DNA of 64,000 bases from the NCBI GenBank assembly GCA_902562875.1, contig CACEVB010000005.1, positions 1 through 64,000 of the forward strand, in the 5' to 3' direction. Each line of letters begins with the position of its first letter. Within the stretch, counting starts at the first letter, position 1. Below the pieces are notes generated by a model. The model did not search any database. It was given only the letters and a program-made list of their open reading frames with translations, and was not told where the DNA came from. The translations under genes were made by a program, and so were the position numbers. Source of the stretch: an uncultured Pelagibacteraceae bacterium (GTDB lineage Bacteria > Pseudomonadota > Alphaproteobacteria > Pelagibacterales > Pelagibacteraceae). Shown here piece by piece: positions 36,005-45,143 of the stretch.

Positions 36005-36578
36005 TCTAATATTGGCTTCAAAAAGCAAAATAAGACAAAAAATACTCAAAGAAAACGGGCTGAACTTTGAAGTTGTACCATCAAATATAGATGAAGAACC
36101 AGTTAAAGAAAGTCTTATTAGTGAGGGGGCATCTCCAGAATTAATAAGCAAGAATCTTGCAGAGCTAAAAGCTAATAAAGTTAGTCAACTAAATGATGGG
36201 AAAATGGTTTTAGGTGCTGATAGCATAATTGATTTGAATAATGAAGTAATTTCTAAACCAAATGATAGAAATGAAGCCATGAATATTTTAGAAAAATTAA
36301 ATGGTAAATCACATTACTTAATAAGCTCGGTTTGCATTTCAAAAAATGGCACGATGGTTTGGAATCATACTGATAAGGCAAAGCTCAAAATGAAAAATTT
36401 TAAAAAAATTGAACTAGAGAATTATTTATCAAAAATTAGCGATGAAAAACTATACTCTTACAACGTTTATCAAATAGAGGATGAAGGAAAAAACCTTTTT
36501 GAAAAAATAGTTGGCGATAAAAATACCATAATGGGCTTACCAATAAAAAATATAAAGGAATATCTAAAAAATTTATGA
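35997..36578 (+). CDS. maf: Nucleoside triphosphate pyrophosphatase, Maf family
   Basis: House-cleaning pyrophosphatase acting on modified or pyrimidine nucleotides. The 193 residues start LILASKSKIRQKILKENGLNF, the typical SxSxxR opening, then NIDEEPVKES, VLGADSIIDLNNEVISKPNDRNEA with the catalytic Asp, and LNGKSHYLISSVCI. Start ATG 35997 overlaps ppsR, indicating coupling; its stop overlaps the start of a small membrane ORF (ATGA). Confidence 0.95.
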   Translation: MFNLILASKSKIRQKILKENGLNFEVVPSNIDEEPVKESLISEGASPELISKNLAELKANKVSQLNDGKMVLGADSIIDLNNEVISKPNDRNEAMNILEKLNGKSHYLISSVCISKNGTMVWNHTDKAKLKMKNFKKIELENYLSKISDEKLYSYNVYQIEDEGKNLFEKIVGDKNTIMGLPIKNIKEYLKNL

Positions 36579-36730
36579 TGATCTTAGTTTGGTTTGTTGC
36601 GTGTATTATTTTTGCATTTGTTAACAAATTTTTAGGTGATTCAGGACATGCGCTTGAATTGTTTGCTGTTCTAATTGGAATAGCTTTATTCCTAATAAAC
36701 AGATTGAAAAAAAAAAATTATACAAAATGA
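36575..36730 (+). CDS. Small two-helix membrane protein between maf and aroE
   Basis: A 51-residue ORF absent from the track. ATG 36575 overlaps the maf stop (ATGA) and its TGA overlaps the aroE ATG (again ATGA), so it is embedded in the operon by translational coupling on both sides. The product MMILVWFVACIIFAFVNKFLG has one helix at about 2-17, and a second helix at about 27-42 precedes a basic tail (NRLKKKNYTK). No family is recognised. The double stop/start overlap is strong evidence for a real gene. Confidence 0.75.
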   Translation: MMILVWFVACIIFAFVNKFLGDSGHALELFAVLIGIALFLINRLKKKNYTK

Positions 36731-37515
36731 AAAAATATATTGTAATAGGAAATCCAATTGATCATTCACTATCACCAAAACTTCATAACTATTGGTTAAA
36801 AAAAAACAATATTTATGCTGAATACGATAAAAGTTTGATTCAGAAGTCTGATCTGAGTAATATAATAAAGAGTATCAAAAATAAAGATGTAGAAGGTGCA
36901 AACGTTACAGTACCATTTAAGAGCGAAATAATAAATTACCTTGACGAACTAAGCCCAGAAGCAAATAACACAAAATCTGTTAACACTCTGCTAAATGAAA
37001 ACGGTAAAGTTATTGGACACAATACAGATATAGCAGGATTTGAGCTTGCAATCAGACATACAAAATATGATCTTTCAAATAAAAAAATATTAATTTTAGG
37101 TGCAGGCGGTGTTGTTTCATCAGTAATTTGTGCATTAAATAAGTCTAGAGTTAAAAAGATAACAGTTATGAATAGAACATTTTCAAAAGCCGAAACATTA
37201 AAAGAGTTGTTTCAAAACATCGAAATTATAAAATGGGGTTCAGCTGTTCCATTTGACATGATTATAAATGCAACAAGTCTCGGACTTAACGAAAAAGACC
37301 AGATAAACTTAAATTTTGAAAACATCGGTGAAAATAAATTTTTTTACGATATTATATACAATCCTAGACAAACCAATTTTTTAAAAAATGCTAAGAAAAA
37401 TTTTCATAAAACTGAAAATGGTAAAATGATGTTCATTTATCAAGCACACCAAGCATTCACAATTTGGCATAAAATAATGCCTAAAATAAATAAGGAAGTA
37501 ATTGATTTAATATAG
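36727..37515 (+). CDS. aroE: Shikimate dehydrogenase
   Basis: NADPH-dependent reduction of 3-dehydroshikimate in the aromatic amino-acid pathway. The 262 residues contain the shikimate-binding NPIDHSLSPKLHNYW near the N terminus, GANVTVPFKSEI with the catalytic Lys, GHNTDIAGFE with the catalytic Asp partner, and ILILGAGGVVSSVICAL for NADP binding. The downstream coaE starts four bases after the stop. Confidence 0.97.
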   Translation: MKKYIVIGNPIDHSLSPKLHNYWLKKNNIYAEYDKSLIQKSDLSNIIKSIKNKDVEGANVTVPFKSEIINYLDELSPEANNTKSVNTLLNENGKVIGHNTDIAGFELAIRHTKYDLSNKKILILGAGGVVSSVICALNKSRVKKITVMNRTFSKAETLKELFQNIEIIKWGSAVPFDMIINATSLGLNEKDQINLNFENIGENKFFYDIIYNPRQTNFLKNAKKNFHKTENGKMMFIYQAHQAFTIWHKIMPKINKEVIDLI

Positions 37516-37518
37516 AAA

Positions 37519-38088
37519 ATGAGAAGAATTGGTATATTGGGCGATATAGGATCAGGCAAAAGTTATGTTTCGAAATTATTTGGTTTTCCTGTGTTTAACG
37601 CAGATGAAGAAGTAAATAAAATTTATAAAAATGAAAAAAAATGCTTTAATCAATTGAGAAAAAAATTTCCAAAGTTTATATCAAAATTTCCAGTTGATAA
37701 ACTTCAAATTATAAATTTAATTTTAGATAATAAAAAAAATATATATAAATTAGGAAAAGTGGTCCATCCCTTTGTTGGAAGAAGTTTAAAAAAATTTTTA
37801 AAAAAAAACTACAAAAAAAATGTAATTCTAGACATACCATTACTATTAGAAAATAAAATTTTGAGGGAAGACTTATATTTGATATTTGTTGAAGCAAAAC
37901 AGAGCATAATTAAAAAAAAACTTCATAAAAGACCAGGATTTAACAATAAAATTTACAAGATAATGAAAAAAAGTCAGTTCCCTTTGACTTTAAAAAAAAG
38001 AGCAAGTGATATAATTATTAAAAATAACTTCAAAAAAGTAGAAATTTTAAAACAGATATATAAAATTAAAAAAAAATTAAATGAATGA
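37519..38088 (+). CDS. coaE: Dephospho-CoA kinase
   Basis: Last step of coenzyme A synthesis. The 189 residues carry the P-loop GILGDIGSGKSYVSKLFG at 5-22, the conserved VFNADEEVNKIY, and VILDIPLLLEN. It is very rich in Lys and Ile with long A-runs, as expected for weakly constrained sites in this genome. The stop overlaps the dnaQ start. Confidence 0.94.
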   Translation: MRRIGILGDIGSGKSYVSKLFGFPVFNADEEVNKIYKNEKKCFNQLRKKFPKFISKFPVDKLQIINLILDNKKNIYKLGKVVHPFVGRSLKKFLKKNYKKNVILDIPLLLENKILREDLYLIFVEAKQSIIKKKLHKRPGFNNKIYKIMKKSQFPLTLKKRASDIIIKNNFKKVEILKQIYKIKKKLNE

Positions 38089-38756
38089 TAGAAATTATCC
38101 TTGATACAGAAACAACAGGTTTATCAGTAAAAGATGGTCACAGAATTGTTGAAATAGGCTGTTTAGAATTAGATGATTTGATTCCTACGGGAAAAAAATT
38201 TCATTGCTATTTAAACCCGGAGAGAAAAGTTTCAGAGAGCGCGTTCAAAGTACATGGATATACTGATGAATTCTTATCTAAACAAAAGAAATTCAAAGAT
38301 ATTGCTAGAGAATTCCTTGATTTTTTGAGTGATAAAAAATTAATTATACATAACGCAGAATTTGATATTTCCCATTTGAATAACGAATTGGAAATTGCCG
38401 GACTAGAAAAGATCAGTAAAGAGAATGTTGTGGATACTTTACAAATTGCTAAATCTAAATATCCCGGGTCGAGCTCAAGTTTAGATGCATTATGTAAAAG
38501 GTTTCGCATAGATAACTCCAAAAGAGAAAAACATAATGCCATAATTGACTGTGAATTATTATCTAAAGTATATGTGAATCTTCTGGATCAAAAAGAACCA
38601 TCGCTCAAATTTTTAGAAAATCAGAACAATGTTGAAAACTTTGTAATGGAAAAAAATATAAAATACTCAAAAGTAGTTATTGCACCAACAGAAGATGAAA
38701 AAAGAAAACATACCAATTATCTAAAAAAATTTTTGAAAAAAAATTATTTTAATTAA
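38085..38756 (+). CDS. dnaQ: DNA polymerase III subunit epsilon (3'-5' exonuclease)
   Basis: Proofreading exonuclease of the replicative polymerase. The 223 residues contain Exo I ILDTETTGLSVKDGHRIVEIG, Exo II LIIHNAEFDISHLN and Exo III KREKHNAIIDCELLSKVY, all with their metal-binding acidic residues; it is of the DEDDh type. Located in the conserved coaE-dnaQ-secB series to the right of the origin. The 3' end overlaps that of secB convergently. Confidence 0.97.
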   Translation: MIEIILDTETTGLSVKDGHRIVEIGCLELDDLIPTGKKFHCYLNPERKVSESAFKVHGYTDEFLSKQKKFKDIAREFLDFLSDKKLIIHNAEFDISHLNNELEIAGLEKISKENVVDTLQIAKSKYPGSSSSLDALCKRFRIDNSKREKHNAIIDCELLSKVYVNLLDQKEPSLKFLENQNNVENFVMEKNIKYSKVVIAPTEDEKRKHTNYLKKFLKKNYFN

Positions 38757-39177
38757 GTCTTTCGTTGTATAGTTTTTCAAAATCAATTTTTTTTTCAAAT
38801 TTAATGTTAGGAAACCCAGAGTCATGTAAGAGATTTATAAATATTCTTTCCAAGTTTTTATATATTTCTTTTTGGACATCGCACAAAATTATTTTTTCTA
38901 AAATTTTTTTATCTTTCAGATCATCATCAATTTTAATAATTGTTGCATAAACCAATGTAAACAACGATTGTTTATCGTTATTATTTTTATCTTTAAATGA
39001 CAATGTTGTACTAACTTCAACCATCTTATTTTTAAGTGCTTTTGAATTTATATCTATTCCTAACTGATAGGATGAGATGCGGTCCTTAACGAATAATAAT
39101 GTTTCTGTATCTTTCGTTTCAACAGATAAATCTTTAATAAAGTTCAATAATATTTTATATGGTTTTTTCATAGTCAT
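38749..39177 (-). CDS. secB: Protein-export chaperone SecB
   Basis: Tetrameric chaperone keeping precursors unfolded for SecA. The 142 residues are a divergent SecB: LSVETKDTETLLFVKDRISSYQLGIDIN and VEVSTTLSFKD fit the beta-sheet core, and KKILEKIILCDVQKEIYKNLERIFINLLHDSGFPNI corresponds to the usual PFARxxIxxxVxxGGFPPLxLxPIDF region. The conserved location after dnaQ supports the call. ATG 39177 overlaps the fxsA stop; a second ATG two codons later is also possible. Confidence 0.88.
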   Translation of the reverse strand: MTMKKPYKILLNFIKDLSVETKDTETLLFVKDRISSYQLGIDINSKALKNKMVEVSTTLSFKDKNNNDKQSLFTLVYATIIKIDDDLKDKKILEKIILCDVQKEIYKNLERIFINLLHDSGFPNIKFEKKIDFEKLYNERLN

Positions 39178-39587
39178 TTTTCCTCCTCAATATCCTCGGA
39201 CTCTCCTTCAATAAAATTTTTATTTTTAATATTATTCTTTTTATATTTTTTCGAAATTTTATTGAAAAAAATCTTTCTAGTTGGAGGAAAAATTAATAAA
39301 AGGCCAAAAATATCAGTTGCAAATCCAGGAAAAATTAATAATACAGCAGCAACTGCTAAAGCGGCGCCCGAAATAATTTCGTATAATGGGACTTCGTTTT
39401 TCGTTAATTGAGAAACACCAGATTTTAATGTGTTAAATCCCTCATATCTTGCGTACCAAACACCTAATAAAGCAGTTAACAAAATTAAAGTTATAGTAGT
39501 TATGGCTCCTATTTGAGACCCAATTTTTATAAATAAGTATATTTCTATTAGAGGAATTAGTATAATTAGTAATAAAACTGAGTTCAT
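39174..39587 (-). CDS. fxsA: FxsA family membrane protein
   Basis: Small inner-membrane protein whose E. coli homologue suppresses F-exclusion of phage T7. The 137 residues start LLIILIPLIEIYLFIKIGSQIG, the FxsA hallmark, followed by a helix with TLILLTALLGVWYARYEGF, then a hydrophobic stretch IISGAALAVAAVLLIFPGFATDIFGLLLIFPPTR and an acidic/basic hydrophilic tail. Found beside secB and the Tim44-like gene in many Alphaproteobacteria. Physiological role is unclear. Confidence 0.92.
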   Translation of the reverse strand: MNSVLLLIILIPLIEIYLFIKIGSQIGAITTITLILLTALLGVWYARYEGFNTLKSGVSQLTKNEVPLYEIISGAALAVAAVLLIFPGFATDIFGLLLIFPPTRKIFFNKISKKYKKNNIKNKNFIEGESEDIEEEK

Positions 39588-39645
39588 TTGTCTTTAGTGT
39601 AAATTGTCAGTTGAAATTAATCAACATAGTAAATATTATAAGTTT

Positions 39646-40233
39646 ATGAGTTATAGCTTTGAATACATAGATATTATACTTTTAGCAATGATCGCAGGAT
39701 TTATTTTTCTTCGATTGAGAGGTATTTTAGGAAAAAAAACTGGCTATGAGGATGATGTTACGGCAAGTTTTCCTCATGATTTTCCTCAAAAGGCTCCTGA
39801 AAAAAAATTAGATGCAAAATCTTTCGATGTTAAGGAACAAAAAGAATTTCTTAAAGGAGCAAATATTGCTTACGAAACAATAATTACTAGCTTTGCAAGC
39901 GGAGATGTCAAAAAAATTCAGTATCTTCTTGATAATAATGTTTATCAACAATTTAATGAGGCTATTAAAGATAGAAAATCAAAAGGTCATATATCTGAAA
40001 CTACATTCATTGGTATAAGTTCTTCTGAAGTCAAAGAACATAAACAAAACAACAACATGTTAGAAGTAACTGTAAATTTTGTAAGTGAGATAATTTCATC
40101 TATTAAAGACAAAGAAAAAAAAATTATATCTGGAAACCCGGATAAAATAAAAAAAGTTTACGATACGTGGAAGTTTTCTAGGGATACAAATTCAAAAAAT
40201 CCAGACTGGTTATTGGTAGATACCCAAGTTTAA
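39646..40233 (+). CDS. Tim44-like domain protein (TimA)
   Basis: A 195-residue protein with a single N-terminal membrane anchor (IDIILLAMIAGFIFLRLRGILGKKTG) and a C-terminal Tim44-like domain (about 65-195, with FLKGANIAYETIITSFASGD and a cystatin-like beta sheet ending in PDWLLVDTQV). Bacterial Tim44-like proteins are inner-membrane associated and thought to help protein translocation or membrane biogenesis. I use ATG 39646; the track start at TTG 39604 adds 14 residues before the anchor. Position next to secB/fxsA is conserved across the class. Confidence 0.9.
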   Translation: MSYSFEYIDIILLAMIAGFIFLRLRGILGKKTGYEDDVTASFPHDFPQKAPEKKLDAKSFDVKEQKEFLKGANIAYETIITSFASGDVKKIQYLLDNNVYQQFNEAIKDRKSKGHISETTFIGISSSEVKEHKQNNNMLEVTVNFVSEIISSIKDKEKKIISGNPDKIKKVYDTWKFSRDTNSKNPDWLLVDTQV

Positions 40234-40629
40234 TTGATTAAGAAAATTTCAAAAAAAGATAAAATAGTTTGGGAGAAGTTTCTCAGAGGTAATGAAAAAT
40301 TATATAATAAAGATGTTACAAACGAAATTAGATACGAGGATGAAATTAAAACAATAGATTTGCATGGATATACACTTAGAGATGCAAATATTGCAGTTAA
40401 AAATTTAATAATTAAATCATATAATAAAAAAGTTAATAAGATCGTTGTGATTACAGGAAAAGGAATGAGATCAAAAAATCAAGAGGATCCATACAAATCT
40501 AGCAAATTAAGTATATTAAAATACTCAGTGCCGGAATTTATACAGAATGATGATGAACTACTGAATAAGATAAAAAAATTAGATTTAAATAGTGGTGATT
40601 TTACAATTTATCTAAAAAGAAAAAAATGA
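40234..40629 (+). CDS. Smr-domain protein
   Basis: A 131-residue protein with a C-terminal Smr (small MutS-related) domain: TIDLHGYTLRDANIAVKNLI carries the LDLHG-type motif and VNKIVVITGKGMRS the TGxG motif. Smr domains often have nicking endonuclease or RNase activity. The alphaproteobacterial stand-alone members in this position are uncharacterised. The likely start is TTG at 40234, directly after the Tim44-like stop; no ATG lies near the expected N terminus. The stop overlaps the next ATG. Confidence 0.87.
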   Translation: MIKKISKKDKIVWEKFLRGNEKLYNKDVTNEIRYEDEIKTIDLHGYTLRDANIAVKNLIIKSYNKKVNKIVVITGKGMRSKNQEDPYKSSKLSILKYSVPEFIQNDDELLNKIKKLDLNSGDFTIYLKRKK

Positions 40630-41225
40630 AAATAAATATTAAAGAAAAAACAAAATCATTAAATGAAAAATTAAAAAAAAATTTTTCAAAGAACAGAGAT
40701 AATATCTCAAAAGTAAAAAAAAACCTGAAAATTAAGATTAAAAACTTTTATGATTGGGTTAAAGGTGCTGAATTAATTGAGTTGGAAATGTGCGATACAA
40801 GTGATGATCCAGTTAGACCTGAATTATCAAATGATTTCAGAACAAGCTATGGAAGAAAAATTTTTGGTGTAAAATATCAAAATGAAATTCATGCAGTAAT
40901 GTGTTTTGCATTTACAAATGATATACCCAAAACAGTGGATGAACTTGATAGATTTAGTAAAGATGCTTTTTTACAAAGCACACATAGAGATCAAAATGTT
41001 GGACAAATAGCAATTGCATACACAGTTTGGTCAAAGAAAAAGGGAGGTGGAAAACTGATTGTTGAAGAAGTTTACAAAATGATAAAAAAATCCAATCATC
41101 TAAATAGATTAGTAACACTCTCTCCTTTAACAGAAATGGCTAGAAAATTTCACCTAAGAAATGGGGCTGTGGAGCTTCAAGTGAATGAAGAGACTCAAAA
41201 CTTTGAATATGAAGTTATAAAATAA
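40626..41225 (+). CDS. Unknown protein with possible GNAT-like C-terminal domain
   Basis: A 199-residue protein I cannot name. Residues 1-50 are highly basic and probably helical. From about 50 it has a mixed fold with [46 protein letters not shown] and the end [22 protein letters not shown], which recalls the last strands of GNAT acyltransferases and of the malonyl-CoA decarboxylase C-terminal fold. I have an unverified impression of similar hypothetical proteins in marine T4-like phages. It is translationally coupled to the Smr gene (ATGA) and meets hslU tail to tail with an 11-base overlap. Confidence 0.6.
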   Translation: MKINIKEKTKSLNEKLKKNFSKNRDNISKVKKNLKIKIKNFYDWVKGAELIELEMCDTSDDPVRPELSNDFRTSYGRKIFGVKYQNEIHAVMCFAFTNDIPKTVDELDRFSKDAFLQSTHRDQNVGQIAIAYTVWSKKKGGGKLIVEEVYKMIKKSNHLNRLVTLSPLTEMARKFHLRNGAVELQVNEETQNFEYEVIK

Positions 41226-42582
41226 ATTTTGATAGATCTGAGTCTTTAGTTAACTCGCCTAAATTTTCTTTTATATAGGTAGAATCTACCACAATTTTTT
41301 CACCAGCTTTATCAGTTGCGGTAAAACTAATTTCATCTAATACTCTTTCAATAATAGTATGTAATCTTCTTGCACCTATATTCTCCACTGTTGAGTTTAC
41401 TTCCATAGCAATATCCGCAATAGTATTTATCCCATCTTCTGTAAACTCCAAATCTACTTTTTCAGTTTGAAGAAGTGCTTTATATTGCTTTATTAAACTA
41501 TTATCTGGTTCTTTAAGTATTCTTTTGAAATCTTCACTAGTCAATGGATCAAGCTCGACTCGAATAGGTAGTCTTCCTTGTAATTCTGGTAATAGATCTG
41601 AGGGTTTTGCTAGTTGAAAAGCACCAGATGCTATAAACAAAATATGATCCGTTTTTACAGGCCCATATTTAGTACTAACAGTCGTACCTTCTATTAATGG
41701 TAATAAATCTCTTTGCACACCCTCTCTTGAAACGTCGCCACCAACTCTATCTGTTCTTGCAGAAATTTTGTCTATCTCGTCAAGAAAAACAATTCCATTA
41801 TTCTCTGTAGTATTTTTTGCAGATTTTATTATTTTATCTTGCTCTATAAGTTTATCAGACTCCTCATTCATTAAAATTTCATAAGACTCTTTTACTGACA
41901 TTTTTTTTCTTTTTGGCTTACTACCCATAGATTTTCCAAGCATATCGGAAATATTAATCATCCCAATATTTGCCCCGGGCATTCCTGGGATTTCAAATGA
42001 AGGCATACCTCCACTTTCACTCACAGCAATCTCAATCTCATTTTCATCTAAATCACCACTTCGCAAACGTTTACGGAAACTCTCTCTTGTGGCAACGCTT
42101 GCTTTTGGGCCAACTAATGCATCTAGAACTCTCTCTTCGGCTAATTTTTGGACTTGAGCTTTAACCTCTTTTCTCTTTTTTACTTTTTCCATAGAGATTG
42201 CTATTTCTAATAAATCTCTAACGATTTGTTCAACATCTCTACCAACGTAACCTACTTCAGTAAATCTTGTAGCCTCAACTTTTACAAAAGGAGCCTCAGC
42301 GAGTTTTGATAGTCTTCTTGAAATCTCTGTCTTACCTACACCAGTTGGACCTATCATTAAGATATTTTTAGGTAAAACCTCATCTTTCATATCTCCAGTT
42401 AATGCTTGTCTTCTCCATCTATTTCTTAAAGCTATTGCAACTGCTCTTTTGGCTTTATTTTGTCCGACCACAAATCTATCTAATTCTGATACGATCTCTC
42501 TTGGGGAAAGAGAAGTGGTTAAATTTTCTTTTTCCTCTTTTTTATCTTTAGGTTTTAAAGTTGTTACGTTTGATTTTTCCAT
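41215..42582 (-). CDS. hslU: ATP-dependent protease ATPase subunit HslU
   Basis: AAA+ unfoldase that feeds substrates into the HslV peptidase. The 455 residues contain [32 protein letters not shown], Walker [10 protein letters not shown] (78-86), the pore-loop [11 protein letters not shown], Walker [11 protein letters not shown] and the sensor [25 protein letters not shown]. The C terminus ends in DLSKFIL, of the kind that docks into HslV. Its ATG abuts the hslV stop. hslVU beside the his genes is typical of Alphaproteobacteria. Confidence 0.98.
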   Translation of the reverse strand: MEKSNVTTLKPKDKKEEKENLTTSLSPREIVSELDRFVVGQNKAKRAVAIALRNRWRRQALTGDMKDEVLPKNILMIGPTGVGKTEISRRLSKLAEAPFVKVEATRFTEVGYVGRDVEQIVRDLLEIAISMEKVKKRKEVKAQVQKLAEERVLDALVGPKASVATRESFRKRLRSGDLDENEIEIAVSESGGMPSFEIPGMPGANIGMINISDMLGKSMGSKPKRKKMSVKESYEILMNEESDKLIEQDKIIKSAKNTTENNGIVFLDEIDKISARTDRVGGDVSREGVQRDLLPLIEGTTVSTKYGPVKTDHILFIASGAFQLAKPSDLLPELQGRLPIRVELDPLTSEDFKRILKEPDNSLIKQYKALLQTEKVDLEFTEDGINTIADIAMEVNSTVENIGARRLHTIIERVLDEISFTATDKAGEKIVVDSTYIKENLGELTKDSDLSKFIL

Positions 42583-43097
42583 TATACTTTTTCAATATTT
42601 AAATTATTATTTGTGAATACACATATATCAGAAGCTACTTTAATTGCTTTTTTTGCAACTTCTTCTGCGGACATATCGGTATCCATTAAAACCTTTGCAG
42701 CCGCTAATGCATAATTTCCACCCGAACCTATTCCAATAACATCACCTTCTGGCTCTAAAACATCTCCTGTACCAGAGATTATAAAACTTTTTTCTTTATC
42801 AGCCACAGCCATTAAAGCCTCTAATCTTCTCAAATATTTATCAGTTCTCCAATCTTTTGCTAACTCCACAGCAGATCTTGAAAGATTACCTGCATGTTTT
42901 TCTAATTTTGATTCTAATCTCTCAAATAAAGTTAGAGCGTCTGCGGTTGATCCTGCAAATCCAGCTACGACATCTCTTTTTTCAATTCTTCTAACTTTCT
43001 TAGCTGTGCTTTTGATAACAGTGTTTCCCATGCTAACTTGTCCGTCTCCTGCCACAACTACGTCATTTTTTTTTCTTACTAATACAATTGTTGTCAT
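42582..43097 (-). CDS. hslV: ATP-dependent protease subunit HslV
   Basis: Proteasome-like threonine peptidase. I chose ATG 43097 rather than the track start 43103, because Met removal then exposes the Thr of [23 protein letters not shown], the catalytic nucleophile. From there it is 171 residues, close to the usual 174-180, with [27 protein letters not shown] also conserved. It is divergent from hisB across an 83-base gap containing an RpoH-like promoter and a perfect palindrome. Confidence 0.97.
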   Translation of the reverse strand: MTTIVLVRKKNDVVVAGDGQVSMGNTVIKSTAKKVRRIEKRDVVAGFAGSTADALTLFERLESKLEKHAGNLSRSAVELAKDWRTDKYLRRLEALMAVADKEKSFIISGTGDVLEPEGDVIGIGSGGNYALAAAKVLMDTDMSAEEVAKKAIKVASDICVFTNNNLNIEKV

Positions 43098-43103
43098 AAT
43101 CAT

Positions 43104-43132
43104 TAGATGGAGATTATTTTTTATACTTCAAG
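43104..43132 (-). promoter_or_regulatory. Probable heat-shock (RpoH-type) promoter of hslVU
   Basis: On the minus strand: CTTGAA, 14 bases, CTCCATCTA. This matches the RpoH consensus CTTGAA-N(13-17)-CCCCATTTA at 6/6 and 7/9. The predicted transcript would start at or a few bases from the hslV ATG. hslVU is a classical RpoH target, which supports the reading. Confidence 0.6.
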
Positions 43133-43150
43133 AGGATGAGACTATTATTG

Positions 43151-43173
43151 ATATAGCGAGATAATCGCTATAT
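43151..43173. repeat. Perfect palindrome upstream of hisB
   Basis: ATATAGCGA, loop GATAA, TCGCTATAT: a perfect 9-bp inverted repeat ending 13 bases before the hisB ATG. It may be an operator for a dimeric repressor or an RNA hairpin in the his leader. No his leader peptide or terminator is visible with it. Confidence 0.65.
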
Positions 43174-43186
43174 ATGTTGTTTAAAA

Positions 43187-43777
43187 ATGAAGAGAAAAGC
43201 TAAAATAAATAGGAAAACAAAAGAAACCAGCATATCTGTTGATATGAATATTGATGGTAAGGGTAAATATAAAATTGATACAGGGATTGGTTTTCTTAAT
43301 CACATGCTTGAACAATTATCAAAACACTCTTCAATTGATATGAATATAAAAGCTAAAGGAGATACTCACATTGATCTTCATCATACAACAGAAGATTCTG
43401 GCATCGCAATTGGCGAATGTTTAAAAAAAGCATCTAATAAATTTAAGGGAATTAGACGTTACTCTCACGCATTAATCCCTATGGATGAAGCTTTAACAAG
43501 AGTAGTAATAGATGTTTCAAATAGACCTTACTTAATATGGAACGTAAAATTAAAGGTTGAGAAATTAGGAGAAATGGATACAGAGCTTTTTAAAGAGTGG
43601 TTTCAGGCATTCTCTCAGTCCGCAGGAATTACTTTACATGTAGAAAATATCTATGGTGATAATAGTCACCACATTATAGAATCATGCTTTAAAGGCCTAG
43701 CCAGATCATTAAGAACTGCAATGGAGATAGATCCAAGAAATAAAAAAACTATTCCATCCACAAAAGGTTCTTTATAA
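43187..43777 (+). CDS. hisB: Imidazoleglycerol-phosphate dehydratase
   Basis: Dehydrates imidazoleglycerol phosphate in histidine synthesis; monofunctional form without the phosphatase domain. The 196 residues include [16 protein letters not shown], the two metal-binding stretches [17 protein letters not shown] and [16 protein letters not shown], and [14 protein letters not shown]. First gene of the hisBHAFE series. No Shine-Dalgarno sequence is apparent before the ATG. Confidence 0.97.
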   Translation: MKRKAKINRKTKETSISVDMNIDGKGKYKIDTGIGFLNHMLEQLSKHSSIDMNIKAKGDTHIDLHHTTEDSGIAIGECLKKASNKFKGIRRYSHALIPMDEALTRVVIDVSNRPYLIWNVKLKVEKLGEMDTELFKEWFQAFSQSAGITLHVENIYGDNSHHIIESCFKGLARSLRTAMEIDPRNKKTIPSTKGSL

Positions 43778-43790
43778 AATTAAAGAATTG

Positions 43791-44417
43791 ATGAAACTAT
43801 CTATTGTTGATTACAAATCAGGTAACATAAGTTCTGTTATCAATTCGTTTAAAGAGGTAGCAAAAGATAAAGTAAATATTGAAGTCACATCTGACATTAA
43901 AAAAATAGGCTCAAGTGATAAAGTAGTTTTGCCAGGACAGGGCTCTTTTAAAAGTTGTATTGAGGCTTTAAATAATATTAGCGGTCTAGTGGATGAACTG
44001 AATGAATTTGCAATTAATAAAAAAAAACCATTACTAGGTATTTGTGTAGGTTTACAAATGTTTGCCGATGTTGGCTACGAAGAAACAGAAACAAATGGTT
44101 TAGGCTGGATATCAGGAAAAGTTTCAAAAATCGATAATCAGAACGGAAAATATAAACTCCCTCATATTGGTTGGAATGAAATTAATATTGTCAAAGATAG
44201 TCAGATTTTTAAAAATATAGAAAACAATTCTCATATGTACTTTGTTCATAGTTATGAGTTTATACCTAATGATAATAAAGTTATTTCAGCAACTACTGAT
44301 TATTCAACAAAAGTAGTTTGTTCAGTTGAAAAAGAAAATATTTTTGGAACACAATTTCACCCAGAAAAAAGTGATAAAGCTGGTCTAAAATTAGTTAATA
44401 ATTTTATAAATTTGTAA
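43791..44417 (+). CDS. hisH: Imidazole glycerol phosphate synthase, glutaminase subunit HisH
   Basis: Class I glutamine amidotransferase supplying ammonia to HisF. From ATG 43791 it is 208 residues, with VVLPGQGSFKSCIEAL, the nucleophile elbow PLLGICVGLQMFADVG (catalytic Cys), and the His/Glu pair in FGTQFHPEKSDKAGL. The TTG three bases earlier is a less likely start. It is 13 bases after hisB and adjoins hisA with no gap. Confidence 0.97.
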   Translation: MKLSIVDYKSGNISSVINSFKEVAKDKVNIEVTSDIKKIGSSDKVVLPGQGSFKSCIEALNNISGLVDELNEFAINKKKPLLGICVGLQMFADVGYEETETNGLGWISGKVSKIDNQNGKYKLPHIGWNEINIVKDSQIFKNIENNSHMYFVHSYEFIPNDNKVISATTDYSTKVVCSVEKENIFGTQFHPEKSDKAGLKLVNNFINL

Positions 44418-45143
44418 ATGAAAATTTTTCCCGCGATAGATATTAAAGACAAAAAATGTGTAAGATTAGTTAAAGGAAACTTTGATAATAAAACTGAGTA
44501 TGAAATGTCCCCTGTTGAACAAGCCCGCAAGTATAAAGATAGTGGTTTTAAAAATTTACATATTATAGATCTAGATGGAGCTCTAACTGGTGAAACTGTA
44601 AATTTAGAAATTATTGAAGATATAGTTAAAAAATTTGATATTAATATAGAAGTGGGTGGTGGTGTAAGAAACTTCGATAGTATTCAAAAATATACCGATG
44701 CTGGTGTTGAAAAAGTTATACTAGGAAGTGCTGCAATCAATGATAAGGAATTTTTAGAGAATGCCTGCAACAAATTTCCAAATAAAATTGCTTTAGGCTT
44801 AGATGCTAAAGACGGATATTTGGCTGTTTCTGGGTGGAAAAAAAATTCTAATTTTAAAACTTTAGATTTTTTAAAAGAAGTAAACGAATATGGAGTATCA
44901 AGATTAATTTATACAGATATTAATAAAGATGGAATGAAAACAAGCCCGAATTTTGAAGGGACTGAAAAAATAGCCAATACTTCAAACTTTCCTGTAATAA
45001 TTTCAGGAGGCGTTTCATCAATAGAAGATATAAAAAAAGCAAAGGAGCTAAACAACAAGAACATAGAGGGCATAATAGTGGGAAAAGCAATTTATGATGG
45101 AGACATAAAACTAGAAGATTTAGCAAAGGAGATTGATGCTTAA
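44418..45143 (+). CDS. hisA: Phosphoribosylformimino-5-aminoimidazole carboxamide ribotide isomerase
   Basis: TIM-barrel isomerase preceding HisF. The 241 residues begin [22 protein letters not shown] with the catalytic Asp, contain [25 protein letters not shown], and a second Asp in [12 protein letters not shown]. Overlaps hisF by eight bases. Confidence 0.97.
   Translation: MKIFPAIDIKDKKCVRLVKGNFDNKTEYEMSPVEQARKYKDSGFKNLHIIDLDGALTGETVNLEIIEDIVKKFDINIEVGGGVRNFDSIQKYTDAGVEKVILGSAAINDKEFLENACNKFPNKIALGLDAKDGYLAVSGWKKNSNFKTLDFLKEVNEYGVSRLIYTDINKDGMKTSPNFEGTEKIANTSNFPVIISGGVSSIEDIKKAKELNNKNIEGIIVGKAIYDGDIKLEDLAKEIDA

Noticed and set aside
44920-45126. 68-residue hydrophobic minus-strand ORF within hisA
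   Set aside because: Shadow of hisA; composition follows from the complementary codons.
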